A stretch of DNA of 64,000 nucleotides from Psychrobacter piscatorii (GCF_904846415.1 NZ_CAJHAR010000015.1:21866-85865); one strand, 5' to 3'. Shown: positions 1 to 9,361, counted from the stretch's first letter. The notes: a model not told the origin generated them from the letters alone. Program-made: numbers and translations.

Positions 1-201
1 AAAATCGGTAACTTTATGCCCAATAAAGAAGCAGATTTTGTTGTAATTGACATGGGTGCAACCGAATTGCTTGAGCGGCGTATGGCGCAGACCAAAACCG
101 TTGAAGAGCAACTATTTGTGCTGATGACGCTGGGTGATGATAGAGTGATCGAGCAGACGATCATTGCAGGTCAGAGCCGCTATCGAAAATCTGCAGCCTG
201 A
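1..201 (+). CDS. guaD: Guanine deaminase, C-terminal fragment (cut by window edge)
   Basis: The window opens inside this frame; 66 codons remain before a TGA at 199-201. The residues KEADFVVID, followed by KLF-like EQLFVLMTLGDDR and a short tail, match the end of guanine deaminases of the amidohydrolase superfamily, which convert guanine to xanthine and ammonia. The metal-binding residues lie upstream and cannot be checked. It converges on the urate/allantoin genes, which continue the same pathway after xanthine oxidation. Xanthine dehydrogenase is not in the window. Confidence 0.85.
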   Translation, partial: KIGNFMPNKEADFVVIDMGATELLERRMAQTKTVEEQLFVLMTLGDDRVIEQTIIAGQSRYRKSAA

Positions 202-229
202 TAAACTAGCGAAAATATGAGTCATAAGA

Positions 230-264
230 AAGCCTCGTTTATATATCATAAACGGGGCTTTTAT
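230..264. terminator. Bidirectional intrinsic terminator between guaD and allA
   Basis: A stem of about 13 pairs (arms 230-242 and 248-260, one G-T pair) with a five-base loop is followed by T-rich sequence and preceded by A-rich sequence. It can serve the rightward guaD and the leftward allA transcripts. Confidence 0.7.
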
Positions 265-334
265 TGGTTTGGTCTGTGTCTTTTGTTCTGTACTTATGGG
301 ATAGCTTAGCGGCTTTTTTTCTAATTGATATTTT

Positions 335-862
335 CTAACTGACGTTTTCTAATTCAATAGACACATTCCAGTCCGTAATATCTATCTCATGGCAGTTGTT
401 ACCTTCGCCATTGATACGATCAATCACCAAAAAATCACTGTCACGCCCAAGAGCGAGTAGAGGGTGATGCCAGACATTAGCATCGTACTGTACACCTTGG
501 TGAGCTTTTGCATAAAACACTGCTAGATCGTCAGGCGATTGTGGTGGCGTACCTGCTTTGGCAACGACGACAATATAGTCCTGACCTTCCATCGAGACAA
601 ATGCTTGTGTCCCAAACGGATGATACTCCATGACGGAGAGCGCAATCGGATTCTCACGTTTTTTGGCTCGAAAGATACTTATGCCAACAGCGCCACCCTC
701 AAGCTGACTCTCAGCAAGTGCATGATGGCGAACCGCATAGCCATTATTGATCTCATAAGTATTGTCAGCCGTTTGCTCCTCCTCACTATAGCGCTCAATA
801 ACCGAGCCGTAAGGGGCAAAGTTGGCTTTGGTTAAAGGCTGAGCGGTTAGCATGATACTCAT
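335..862 (-). CDS. allA: Ureidoglycolate lyase
   Basis: The 175-residue protein matches the AllA cupin family, which splits ureidoglycolate into glyoxylate and urea, the last step of allantoin breakdown. Family signatures are the start [19 protein letters not shown], the central YHPFGTQAF block and the [16 protein letters not shown] block with its paired histidines. Length is typical (E. coli AllA is about 160). The ATG overlaps the alc stop as TAATG, indicating translational coupling and a shared transcript. It is the last gene of the leftward urate operon. Confidence 0.93.
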   Translation of the reverse strand: MSIMLTAQPLTKANFAPYGSVIERYSEEEQTADNTYEINNGYAVRHHALAESQLEGGAVGISIFRAKKRENPIALSVMEYHPFGTQAFVSMEGQDYIVVVAKAGTPPQSPDDLAVFYAKAHQGVQYDANVWHHPLLALGRDSDFLVIDRINGEGNNCHEIDITDWNVSIELENVS

Positions 863-1980
863 TATTTAACCTCTATATCATCAGTAGTACTAACATGATC
901 TGCCACTTTACCAAACACGCGCACGCGGCTGATACCACCATCTGGGAAGATATTGACCCGAATATGGGTGATAGGCTGATCTATCTGGAGCTTATCGTTA
1001 CCAAAGGTATGGATATCATCGGCATTGGTTTTTTGCGGCTCAAGCAACGTGTCCCAAAACATACTTTGCGTGACTAAGGTTTGCTCTGGTGTATTTGGCG
1101 AATAGACGGCTTGGATCGAGATTTTATCAGGGTAGTTGCCTTTGAAGTGAGCGGTATCGATTTCGATAGAATCGACAATACCTGCTTGACCTAAGGCAAT
1201 AATGCACCAGTCATTACCTGGCTCACGGCGACGACGTGTCTCCCAACCATCACCCATATTAGGGGCTTTGGTCGGTAACAGTAAGTTGCTGGCTTCCCCA
1301 AAATGCGCGTCATTACTGGCAATCGCGCGACCGCCGTTTAACGCGCCTGCCAAGTCAATCGTCTCGCCTTGTTTGCTCAGGCTCGCATCAAGTTGGATAT
1401 CGCCATAGACACGTAATCGAGCCACGCCGCCATCTGGATAAATATTCAAACGGATATGGGTGACCGTTTGCTCATCATCAATCTCAACAAACTCATGGTG
1501 ATTGCCCTGTAGTGGGGTCATTCCGACAAGGGAGTGCCAGTTTTTACTGTCCCAGTCTTCTTTATTGAGGCTAGTAAGCTCAGTTTCATTTTGTTGTAGC
1601 AGCTCTGGCGCGTATAAGGCATCGACACTGGCTGAAGAGGGGAAGTTACCGGTAAAGTGACTGGTATCGATATCAAGCCCTGCAATTTTGGTTGGGCGGG
1701 CAAGTTGAACGATTAAATAATCATAACCTAAATGACGCTTGCGGCGTGTCTCCCAACCGTCCATCCATTTACCATTATCGTCAAATTTGCCTACGATAAA
1801 GATAGGCGCATCAGGATTTAAAATGCGGCTTTTATCTGCAAAAAAGTCATCCGTCGCAAATAGCGCTTTGGCGCCCAAGCGACTATCAGCCACGTTTGAT
1901 TTTTTAGTAAAAGCTGGCAGGCTCTCAGGTAGGTTGTTTGCTGAGATAATTTGTCCCACTTCTGAAGTATTTTGACTCAT
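862..1980 (-). CDS. alc: Allantoicase
   Basis: The 372-residue protein is an allantoicase, hydrolysing allantoate to ureidoglycolate and urea. It shows the family's internal duplication: DGWETRR followed by an IDT-HF-GN-P block occurs twice (around residues 74-120 and 243-290), one per beta-sandwich domain. It is slightly longer than usual (about 330-350), with extra residues at the N terminus. It lies between puuE and allA in the urate operon and overlaps allA by one base. Its leader contains a six-copy TTGA repeat just upstream of the ribosome binding site region. Confidence 0.94.
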   Translation of the reverse strand: MSQNTSEVGQIISANNLPESLPAFTKKSNVADSRLGAKALFATDDFFADKSRILNPDAPIFIVGKFDDNGKWMDGWETRRKRHLGYDYLIVQLARPTKIAGLDIDTSHFTGNFPSSASVDALYAPELLQQNETELTSLNKEDWDSKNWHSLVGMTPLQGNHHEFVEIDDEQTVTHIRLNIYPDGGVARLRVYGDIQLDASLSKQGETIDLAGALNGGRAIASNDAHFGEASNLLLPTKAPNMGDGWETRRRREPGNDWCIIALGQAGIVDSIEIDTAHFKGNYPDKISIQAVYSPNTPEQTLVTQSMFWDTLLEPQKTNADDIHTFGNDKLQIDQPITHIRVNIFPDGGISRVRVFGKVADHVSTTDDIEVK

Positions 1981-2006
1981 AATGATTCCTTTATTCTATA
2001 TTAGGT

Positions 2007-2030
2007 TTGATTGATTGATTGATTGATTGA
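2007..2030. repeat. Tetranucleotide microsatellite, six perfect TTGA copies
   Basis: Six uninterrupted copies of TTGA (TCAA on the coding strand) sit 26 bases upstream of the alc start, in the 114-base puuE-alc spacer. Such runs are prone to slippage. Here a length change would alter leader spacing or structure rather than a reading frame. Confidence 0.9.
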
Positions 2031-2094
2031 GTGTCGCTTGTTTTATTTATTCGACACACTGCGACGTGCTCAATGAGCGAGGCAATGGCAAAAG

Positions 2095-3075
2095 CTACAT
2101 CCAGTTGGCTGTATTGTCTGGTGTTGCAGGGTGGTTCTCATACCAGTGTTTGGCGATCTCATCACGGCGGCATATCCACACGTCAGGCTTATTGGTGATA
2201 TAGTGCAAAAATTGCTTCAACGCTTTGATACGTCCTGCCCGTCCGATAATGCGGCAATGCAAACCGATGGTTAGCATTTTGGGGGTGTGCTCACCTTCTT
2301 CGTACAGGGTATCAAAGCTGTCTTTGAGGTATTGATAAAATGGCTCGGCGTGAGTAAACCCTGGGCTAGAAGAAAAGCGCATGTCGTTGGTCTCTAAACT
2401 ATAAGGGATGACCAAATGCGGCTTGCGCGTAATCAAATTGCCTTCTTGAGCTTTGACATTGAGCCAGTAGGGCAGCTCATCGCCGTATGAGTCAGAGTCA
2501 TAATGATAGCCACCTTGTTCAACGACCAGCTCGCGCGTGTTTGGACTATCGCGCCCCGTGTACCAACCGAGCGGCTGTTTGCCTAGCATGCGCTCAAATA
2601 TATTGGTTGCACGGCGAATGTGCTCACGTTCCGTCTCGCGATACATATACTGATAAGTGATCCAGCGCAGGCCGTGACTGGCAATCTCATGACCGTCTTC
2701 TAATACGCGCTCAATAATGTGCGGCGTTTTTTCAGCAGCGGCAGCACAGGTAAAGGTGGTGATTGGAACACCATACCCTTTGAATACATCTAACACCCGC
2801 CATACGCCGACACGGCTCCCGTATTCAAATGCTGATTCGATAGACTGGTGACGGTTGTTAAATTCGGGCGTACCTAAAATATCAGACAAAAAACGCTCTG
2901 ATTGTCCATCGCCATGAATGACGCTATTTTCTGCCCCTTCTTCGATATTCAAGACAAACTGTACGGCGATTTTTGCGCCGCCCGGCCAGTTGGCTTTTGG
3001 TGGGTTGCCAGCATAGCCTTTTAGATCGCGAGGATATGTGCTCAGATCAAAATCACTGGTAATTTTTTTGCTCAT
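2095..3075 (-). CDS. puuE: Allantoinase PuuE (polysaccharide-deacetylase fold)
   Basis: The 326-residue protein is the metal-independent, NodB-fold allantoinase, which opens allantoin to allantoate. It is distinct from the amidohydrolase AllB. Recognisable blocks are the N-terminal YPRDLKGYAGNPP, the VQFVLNIEEGAENS segment, EIASHGLRW, and GWYTGRDSPNTRELVVEQGG. About 300-325 residues is normal. A start-site AGGA lies about ten bases before the ATG. Its neighbours puuD, hiuH and uraD supply its substrate and alc consumes its product. Confidence 0.94.
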   Translation of the reverse strand: MSKKITSDFDLSTYPRDLKGYAGNPPKANWPGGAKIAVQFVLNIEEGAENSVIHGDGQSERFLSDILGTPEFNNRHQSIESAFEYGSRVGVWRVLDVFKGYGVPITTFTCAAAAEKTPHIIERVLEDGHEIASHGLRWITYQYMYRETEREHIRRATNIFERMLGKQPLGWYTGRDSPNTRELVVEQGGYHYDSDSYGDELPYWLNVKAQEGNLITRKPHLVIPYSLETNDMRFSSSPGFTHAEPFYQYLKDSFDTLYEEGEHTPKMLTIGLHCRIIGRAGRIKALKQFLHYITNKPDVWICRRDEIAKHWYENHPATPDNTANWM

Positions 3076-3157
3076 TACTTATGTTCCTATATCTCGTGGA
3101 GCCTTAGATATTTATTTGAATATTGCTCGTAAAGGGAAGTTATTTTTTGATAACAAA

Positions 3158-4450
3158 CTAAAGCGACGACGCGTACGCTACAAGCTGTTGGCGCTCTGTA
3201 TCCGTCAACTGAGTAATATTACCCAGTGGCATATAGCCCGTTTGTACGGCAGTAATGATTTTTGCTTTATGTATCTTTAGGTCTTCTGGTGTTTGCAAAA
3301 TGATACCTGCTGGCGGCGCGGCAAACCCTTGCTGTGTTGGCTGCACCGCATGACAGGTGCTACAGCGCGTATGCACAACATCCATCATAGCGTCATCTGC
3401 TGATGCGCTCACGGGTATGGCTTCAGCAGTGGCTGCATCATTGCTAACACTGTTATTATTAACGCTATCAGTATTTGTATTAGTAGTCGTAGGTGCTACT
3501 GCGGCGGTAGCAGGTATTGCAGGCACTGGCTCAATCGGCTCAGGTCGCATCCAAATAATCAACAATACTGTCAATATGGCTGGAATGACTAAGTAGCGTG
3601 GTTTTTTATGACCTAAATGTTTTTGATTAAAATAATGACGTGCCGTTGCGGTGATAACGCCAACGAAGACCAAGACCAACCAACCTTTTTCATGAGCGTA
3701 CATCATCGGATAGTGGTTACTAATCATGGTAAAGATGAGCGGTAGAGTAAAGTAGTTATTCATCAGTGAGCGGTTTTTGGCTTGCAATGCCAATTCAGCG
3801 ACTTCTTTACCCGGTTTTTCACCGCGCCGCACACAATCAACGAGTGCGCGCTGAGCTGGCATAATACCAAAGAATACGTTACCCACCATCACCGTGCCCA
3901 AGATGGCACCGATATGAATGAACGAGGCGCGATCACTAAACAGTTGATAAGAGCCCCAGCTCGCGATGACCAATAAAATAAAAATCAGAGTGCTAAAAAT
4001 AAAGGCATTTTTACCCAAATGACTGCGCACGATAACTTCGTAAATAAAGTAACTACCGAACAAAAACAGCAAGCTTGTCGCAATGGCACCGATACTGGTA
4101 AAAGGTACCTTACTTGGGTCAATCAGGTAGGCAGTTGCATTGGCATAATAGACAATCGACATCATCGCCGCACCGGTCAGCCACGTGGTATACGCTTCCC
4201 ACTTAAACCAATGTAGCGTCTTTGGCATTTCCTCTGGTTCGAGTTTATATTTGGCAATTTCATAAAACCCACCGCCATGCACCGCCCATAGATCACCCGA
4301 GATACCTTTATCGGCTTTCCACTGCGGCGGCTTGCGTAGGCTTAGATCTAGCCACACAAAATAGAACGATGCACCAATCCATGCCACCCCAGCGATAACA
4401 TGAAACCAGCGGAAAAATAAACTCAACCATTCAAGAAGGTAGGCGCCCAT
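3158..4450 (-). CDS. puuD: Urate hydroxylase PuuD, membrane protein with C-terminal cytochrome c
   Basis: The 430-residue protein has about eight hydrophobic helices in the first 300 residues, beginning with LEWLSLFFRWFHVIAGVAWIG. A Pro/Ala/Thr/Asn-rich linker follows at about 305-350, then a cytochrome c domain with CSTCH at 363-367 and a probable Met ligand in GYMPLGN. This is the architecture of PuuD, an integral-membrane urate oxidase that makes 5-hydroxyisourate and passes electrons to the respiratory chain instead of producing peroxide. AAAGGAC precedes the ATG at suitable distance. It sits directly downstream of hiuH. Confidence 0.93.
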   Translation of the reverse strand: MGAYLLEWLSLFFRWFHVIAGVAWIGASFYFVWLDLSLRKPPQWKADKGISGDLWAVHGGGFYEIAKYKLEPEEMPKTLHWFKWEAYTTWLTGAAMMSIVYYANATAYLIDPSKVPFTSIGAIATSLLFLFGSYFIYEVIVRSHLGKNAFIFSTLIFILLVIASWGSYQLFSDRASFIHIGAILGTVMVGNVFFGIMPAQRALVDCVRRGEKPGKEVAELALQAKNRSLMNNYFTLPLIFTMISNHYPMMYAHEKGWLVLVFVGVITATARHYFNQKHLGHKKPRYLVIPAILTVLLIIWMRPEPIEPVPAIPATAAVAPTTTNTNTDSVNNNSVSNDAATAEAIPVSASADDAMMDVVHTRCSTCHAVQPTQQGFAAPPAGIILQTPEDLKIHKAKIITAVQTGYMPLGNITQLTDTERQQLVAYASSL

Positions 4451-4543
4451 GTGGTAAGTGTCCTTTAATATGACAGTGTCTTGATAAAATATTTGTGAGC
4501 GGATAACGATTTTCGCTCACAGTTTTTCGATAATAAAGTTAGA

Positions 4544-4912
4544 TCATGATCCACGATAGGTACTATAACCATGCGCACTCAGAAGTAGTGGCACGTGATA
4601 GTGGCTGGCGTCTTTTACCACAAAGTCGATAACCACTTGCGGATAAAATGCCGTCAGCTGCTGGGCGTCAAAATAAGACTGGGTATCGAACGTTATGGTA
4701 TAGCGCCCGATAGCGAGATTACCTTCATTGTCATCAATAGCTGCATCAAATTGCCAAGCATCTGGTGTCACGCGGCCATCGGTATTGGTCGTCCCATGTG
4801 CAAGTAGTATCGTGTCACCACTGTCTTGTATGCGATGTAAGGTGACAGCGATATCAGCGGCAGGCGTGCCCAAATGAGTATCTAAGATATGTGATGATAG
4901 GGTGGCAGACAT
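4544..4912 (-). CDS. uraH: 5-Hydroxyisourate hydrolase (transthyretin-like)
   Basis: The 122-residue protein is a HIUase: it starts with the HILDTHLGTPA block and ends in the diagnostic YRGS tetrapeptide. The N-terminal His and the C-terminal Arg and Ser contribute to the active site in this family. It hydrolyses 5-hydroxyisourate to OHCU, linking PuuD and UraD. There is no signal peptide, so it should be cytoplasmic. AAGGAAG is well placed before the ATG. The 138-base spacer to uraD contains no obvious terminator. Confidence 0.95.
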   Translation of the reverse strand: MSATLSSHILDTHLGTPAADIAVTLHRIQDSGDTILLAHGTTNTDGRVTPDAWQFDAAIDDNEGNLAIGRYTITFDTQSYFDAQQLTAFYPQVVIDFVVKDASHYHVPLLLSAHGYSTYRGS

Positions 4913-5050
4913 AATGCTTCCTTTGTATTCAGTAAAAACGTAAATAGGGTGGTAAAGCTAGCGCAGCTTATAATTAGGGTGTTATATGAGCATCAATAAT
5001 ACGGTGTATTGTTGATTGGCTGTCAAATCGCTAATTAACAACTGGTTTAA

Positions 5051-5572
5051 CTAAGCATTGCCTAATAGTTTGCTTAGACGTAAACGTGTGATTTTATTTT
5101 GTTCTGCGGCGGCATTAGCGAGTTCTGTTGCGTGATCATTTGGCAGGCGCGCCAAGAGCAAATCGAGCATTTGCGCCGCGCTTTTGCCGGTTGCAAAGAC
5201 AATAAAAATAAACCCAAATTTATCAAGATAATCTTGATTGCCTTTAGCGAGCGCTTCGAGTACATCGTCTGCCGCATCGTTAGCGCCAGACTGCTCATGT
5301 GCAGCGCTATCTTGTGTATTGCGATATTTCTCTTTTAAAGAAGCCACATTACCGATTTGTGGATGTCCATCAAACGCTTCTAGCAAGTTGGTCTCATTGG
5401 TTTGCACGTCATGCCAGATAGCATCGCTATTCGCTAAGAGCGCATCGAAATCTGCAAAAGGACGCGCATTGGCAAGCTTATTTGCCCAAACGCTACTGGT
5501 ACAGCAGGTTAAAAGCTGAGCAATAGCTACTTCCTGAGACAAATCATTAAATTGCGCTAAGGTTAAGCTCAT
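5051..5572 (-). CDS. uraD: OHCU decarboxylase
   Basis: The protein (173 residues from the chosen start) decarboxylates 2-oxo-4-hydroxy-4-carboxy-5-ureidoimidazoline to S-allantoin. FDGHPQIG carries the family's catalytic His, and YLDKFGFIFIVFATGK is the other conserved block. The frame is open 25 codons further upstream to 5647, but the ATG at 5572 is preceded by AAGGAT at eight bases and matches the family start, so it is preferred. It is the first gene of the leftward urate operon. Confidence 0.93.
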   Translation of the reverse strand: MSLTLAQFNDLSQEVAIAQLLTCCTSSVWANKLANARPFADFDALLANSDAIWHDVQTNETNLLEAFDGHPQIGNVASLKEKYRNTQDSAAHEQSGANDAADDVLEALAKGNQDYLDKFGFIFIVFATGKSAAQMLDLLLARLPNDHATELANAAAEQNKITRLRLSKLLGNA

Positions 5573-5884
5573 GATGATATCCTTTTTGTTGGTATGACAG
5601 CCCATTATGTGGACTGGATAACTATTGTTTAATAAAGGTTTATACATGGTGGTTTTTTGCTTAGACTTAGCGATAGCAATCGATGTTTTTATGGTTTGTT
5701 TTTTAGTTTTTCGACGTTTGCATTTTTAGTTAGGCAAGCCCGCAGGCCATGTTTAAGTTGCTAGCTTTCTAATCATGATAAATTGACGATACAGAACGTA
5801 TTTTTTGAGGAAATACTAATAGTTGAGCCGCAAAATGACATGGCAGTATAGTTTTGGTCGTAATACGTGTGATTTATAATTACC

Positions 5885-5913
5885 ATTCTGCTAAAACCTG
5901 ACTAATTGGTCAA
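5885..5913 (-). promoter_or_regulatory. Probable sigma70 promoter of the urate operon
   Basis: On the minus strand, TTGACC (5 of 6 to consensus) is followed after exactly 17 bases by CAGAAT (4 of 6). The -35 element lies inside the RutR-like palindrome at 5898-5913, so regulator binding would block polymerase. The uraD leader would be about 300 bases. Confidence 0.45.
5898..5913. promoter_or_regulatory. RutR-type operator between uraD and the TetR regulator
   Basis: The 16-base site CTGACTAATTGGTCAA is an imperfect palindrome. It matches the E. coli RutR consensus TTGACCAnnTGGTCAA at 12 of the 14 specified positions. It lies in the 467-base divergent spacer between uraD and a RutR-like TetR gene. 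The rest of that spacer is AT-rich, with no gene seen. Confidence 0.6.
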
Positions 5914-6039
5914 CTGTTTTATGAGAATTTTTTGTTTAGTGGCTCATGCTGCGAAAATCTGTGTATTGATATATAAAAACATTCAAAAATATAGCGACTA
6001 TTTTGTCGAACCAGCCACTTGGAGTGAGATACCATTGTT

Positions 6040-6705
6040 ATGACTCAAGATAATCAGAAAGAGGATATCCTGACTACTGATGCGCCATCGCATCGTAGTC
6101 AACAAGTTACGCGCGCGCACAATCAAGCGTTGATACTGGCAGCCGCTGAAGAGGAGTTCGTGCTCCAAAGCTATCGCGGCGCTACAATGCAAGGCATCGC
6201 TGATCGAGCAGGACTGCCTAAAGCCAACGTTCACTATTATTTTAAAAACAAAAAAAACCTATATATGGCGGTGCTACGCTCGATTATTGAAGAATGGAAT
6301 GACGGCTTGGTGACCATGACAGTGGACAGCGATCCAAAAACCGTCATTGAAAAGTTTGTCCGTACCAAGCTGCATCAAGCTTTTGTCAATCCGAGTCGTC
6401 ATAAGTTGTTTGCCATTGAGGTTATCGGCGGTGCGCCTCACTTGCACGAATTTATGTCCACAACGATGAAAGAGTGGGTAAATGATAAAGCGCAAGTCAT
6501 GAAAGAATGGCATGAGCAAGGCAAGATTGGGATTACAGACCCCTTGCAGCTACTAATTTTGATATGGGCGACGACCCAGCGTTACGCTGAATTTGAGATT
6601 GAAATTGTCGGCTTAATGGACAAAACAGCTTATGACGCAGAAGATGAAGCACGCGCAGCAGAGTTTTTAGTACCCTTTATCTTACGAGGTTGCGGGCTTG
6701 AGTGA
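6040..6705 (+). CDS. RutR-like TetR-family transcriptional regulator
   Basis: The 221-residue protein has a TetR helix-turn-helix at about residues 28-75 (ATMQGIADRAGLPKANVHYYF), then a ligand domain resembling the RutR/YcdC C-terminal family, with RHKLFAIEVIGGAPHL and a TTQRYAEFEIE block near the end. RutR senses uracil or related pyrimidines and purines in E. coli. Its divergent position beside the urate operon, and a RutR-like palindrome in the spacer, suggest local control of purine breakdown. The ligand here is unknown. A variable N-terminal tail of about 25 residues precedes the HTH. Confidence 0.85.
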   Translation: MTQDNQKEDILTTDAPSHRSQQVTRAHNQALILAAAEEEFVLQSYRGATMQGIADRAGLPKANVHYYFKNKKNLYMAVLRSIIEEWNDGLVTMTVDSDPKTVIEKFVRTKLHQAFVNPSRHKLFAIEVIGGAPHLHEFMSTTMKEWVNDKAQVMKEWHEQGKIGITDPLQLLILIWATTQRYAEFEIEIVGLMDKTAYDAEDEARAAEFLVPFILRGCGLE

Positions 6706-6754
6706 CTGTGCTAAAAGCAGACTTGAAACTTGTCTTTGTCTATTGTCGCCAACA

Positions 6755-6794
6755 AAGAAGCCTTAACCATAATGAATATGGTTGAGGCTTTCTT
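6755..6794. terminator. Convergent terminator between the TetR gene and tolB
   Basis: The arms GCCTTAACCATA and TATGGTTGAGGC form a 12-pair stem with one wobble, flanked by AAAGAA and TTTCTT. It can act in both directions. Confidence 0.75.
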
Positions 6795-6833
6795 GTGTGA
6801 GTAAATTCTAACGTTATGAATCAGTTGCCTAAA

Positions 6834-8126
6834 TTACTTTGGACTTGATGACCATACGGGTGAGCGGATGATGCCTTGTCCTGATTTACCGAACGCTTCG
6901 CCACCATTCAATGATTTAATCGTTAGTACGCCTTTGCCACCTTGAGTTGACGCATAGACCACGCGCTTGCCATTGGGAGAGAAGCTTGGGGCTTCATCGA
7001 TGCCCGTATTGCCAAGGTTGGTCGTTACCGCACCATTACTATTCATAATAGCGGCTGAGCGTCCACTTAAAAAGGCGATTTGTGTCCCGTCACTACTGAA
7101 CTGCGGGCTAGTCGCATAGCCACTATTTGATACTTTGGTCGTGCGTCCTGAGCCAAACTCATAACGATAGACTTGTGGTTTGTTAAAGCCAGTTTTGTCA
7201 CTGACAAATACAAATGATTTGCCATCAGGGGCGTAGCTTGGTTGCACTTCACTGCTTGGCAAATTAGTGAGTCGTCTAGGAGTGCCGCCGCTGGCGCTCA
7301 TCTCATAGATATCGGCACTGCCCTCAAAGCTACTAGAGAATAGTATCTTGCTACCATCAGGAGAGAATGACGGACTCATGTTGCTACCGGCAAAAGGCGT
7401 AAGCGCACTTGCGCCACCACCACTGACGTTTTGAATGTAGATGACGGGATATGATTTTTCGCGTTGCACTGAGTAGGCAATGCGATTGCCATCAGGTGAC
7501 CATGCTGGTGAGAAGATAGACCCTGCCACCTCAGTGATGGTTTTGGCATTTTCGCCATCAGCATCCATCACTTTTAGACGAGAGACTTTTTGTTTGCCAG
7601 TGCCTGTTTCTTCGATATAAGCAATACGCCCTGAGAAATCTCCTGGAATACCCGTAATCAGCTCATAGACTTTATCTGCGATGACGTGACCGGCGTAGCG
7701 CATGCTTTCTCTATTATTGTCAGCGGTTAGGCTTTGCTTGCCTTCTATCACGCGACCAGATTTGACATCGATGACTTCATAATCGGTGACGATTTTGCCG
7801 CGATTGGTACGAGTGCTGCCGACGACCAAATAAGGTATGCCCATGCTTTGCCATACTGGCAGTGTGCCTGCCAGCTCGCTACTGCTGCGTGGCTGCTGCG
7901 GTAGGTTTTGGCTGGTGACTTTTAGTTCTGTATTGCTCAAATCATTTAAGATAATAGGGGACAAAACAGAGTCACCTGCGAATGGTACAAACGCGACTTG
8001 GTTTTGTTGGACAGGAATCTCGTAGTCCAATTCTAATACGACAGGGGCTGCGAGCCCGCTTTGCGAGATCAGCAGTGTTGAAGTGCTCGCAAGTAAAGAG
8101 GCTAGTAGCTTTTTATGAGTATGCAT
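6834..8126 (-). CDS. tolB: Tol-Pal system periplasmic protein TolB
   Basis: The 430-residue protein starts with a signal peptide (KK, then a hydrophobic stretch, cleavage after about GLAA). An N-terminal TolB domain follows, then repeated propeller blades of the SPxWSPDGxxIAY/SxSPDGSKI type through the C-terminal half, as expected for TolB. TolB binds Pal and TolA and helps constrict the outer membrane at division. It is the last gene of a leftward tolQRAB run. No pal follows, because the next element is a terminator shared with the convergent TetR gene. Confidence 0.96.
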   Translation of the reverse strand: MHTHKKLLASLLASTSTLLISQSGLAAPVVLELDYEIPVQQNQVAFVPFAGDSVLSPIILNDLSNTELKVTSQNLPQQPRSSSELAGTLPVWQSMGIPYLVVGSTRTNRGKIVTDYEVIDVKSGRVIEGKQSLTADNNRESMRYAGHVIADKVYELITGIPGDFSGRIAYIEETGTGKQKVSRLKVMDADGENAKTITEVAGSIFSPAWSPDGNRIAYSVQREKSYPVIYIQNVSGGGASALTPFAGSNMSPSFSPDGSKILFSSSFEGSADIYEMSASGGTPRRLTNLPSSEVQPSYAPDGKSFVFVSDKTGFNKPQVYRYEFGSGRTTKVSNSGYATSPQFSSDGTQIAFLSGRSAAIMNSNGAVTTNLGNTGIDEAPSFSPNGKRVVYASTQGGKGVLTIKSLNGGEAFGKSGQGIIRSPVWSSSPK

Positions 8127-8259
8127 GGGTCAATGGCGCTCCTAAAATTAATATGATAGTCATTTTTATAGTCGATGAGGCAAGCATTTAGATGAAAAAA
8201 TAATGGGATAAAAGCCGCTTAACATCACGTTATCAATAATACAAGACGCTAGCAACTGG

Positions 8260-9285
8260 TTAATTGCTACCTTTAAACTTTATGGTAAAGGTAGGGTATT
8301 TGGGGTCATCAGCATCGATTGGTAGGCTACCTGTGTTGAGCACTGCTTGTTTGGCAGCTTCATTGACGACGCTATCAGGACCAGATGCGCTAACATTGAC
8401 CACGTCACCATTCGCATTGACGGTGATGGTTAAGGTGGCACGCTGGGTAGAGCCTTTCGCTGCGGTAGGCGGCGTATAGTTGCGCTTGATTAGATTGATG
8501 ATCTCACTATTGCTGGCTCCGCGGCTACCACTTGAGGCAGAGCGACTACTACCTTTAGAGGTGCTAGAGGTGGATGTGTCCCCAGAGATGGTGGATTGAC
8601 CATCTGAGAGACTAAAGGTTCGGCCTGCATTGCCAGAACCCTCTGTATCAATCTGTATATTACGATCGTTAGCCGTGGGGCGTCTGATCTTGGGCGGGTT
8701 GTTTTGCTTTTGACGAAAATCTCCGAGCCGTTTTTGCTCTTCGATCATCTGCTCTCTTTTGTCTTGCTCTACTTGATCAAGCTCTTCTATCGCAGATTCG
8801 TCTAGCTGCGCTGCCCACTCAGCCATTCTGCGCTCATACTCTTGGTTTTGTTCACGCAAGCGTTGATGTTGCTCTTCACTCATCAGCATAGGCTGACTGG
8901 CAGGCTCATCAGATCGCGTAAATACAGGGACACGCTGAGAGTTCGGCTGGCTTGGATTTTGAGCACTTGTGCTACTACTGCTTGATGCTTCTTGTTGAGC
9001 GCTACTGGCTGATTCGCTGGTGCTGCTATCCATTTGCATGGCGCTAGCTGCTGCACGATTGGCCAATATCTGTCCTTGCATTTCAGCGAGCTGCTCAGGA
9101 GATACCATGACCGTCTCGATGCTACCAGCAGTCTCAACCTCAGTGGTTTGATAGTTATAAACCAGTATGCCGATTATAAGACCATGTGCTAGCAAACTGA
9201 GCAACGTAGGCAGTGTTAGCCCGTTGCCTTCAGGTTCGGTGGGGACATAGACGGCAGGCGCATTATGCATGGTATGGATACTCAT
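8260..9285 (-). CDS. tolA: TolA, inner-membrane-anchored energy transducer
   Basis: The 341-residue protein has one N-terminal transmembrane helix (about residues 26-44, LLSLLAHGLIIGILVY). A long central region follows, rich in Ser, Gln and Glu, with a helical QEYERRMAEWAAQ/REQMIEEQKR section. The C-terminal domain (about 265-341, LIKRNYTPP, then TLTITVNANGDV) is the TolA/TonB-like fold that contacts TolB and Pal. It is shorter than E. coli TolA (421) because the helical domain is reduced. The Ser-rich runs on either side are low-complexity. It lies between tolR and tolB with no terminator. Confidence 0.92.
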   Translation of the reverse strand: MSIHTMHNAPAVYVPTEPEGNGLTLPTLLSLLAHGLIIGILVYNYQTTEVETAGSIETVMVSPEQLAEMQGQILANRAAASAMQMDSSTSESASSAQQEASSSSSTSAQNPSQPNSQRVPVFTRSDEPASQPMLMSEEQHQRLREQNQEYERRMAEWAAQLDESAIEELDQVEQDKREQMIEEQKRLGDFRQKQNNPPKIRRPTANDRNIQIDTEGSGNAGRTFSLSDGQSTISGDTSTSSTSKGSSRSASSGSRGASNSEIINLIKRNYTPPTAAKGSTQRATLTITVNANGDVVNVSASGPDSVVNEAAKQAVLNTGSLPIDADDPKYPTFTIKFKGSN

Positions 9286-9361
9286 GAACGTGGTTTATCG
9301 GATTGGCTGCTATGATGTGACATGCCTATTATGATGTAACAAACCTATATAGAAGGTATAG

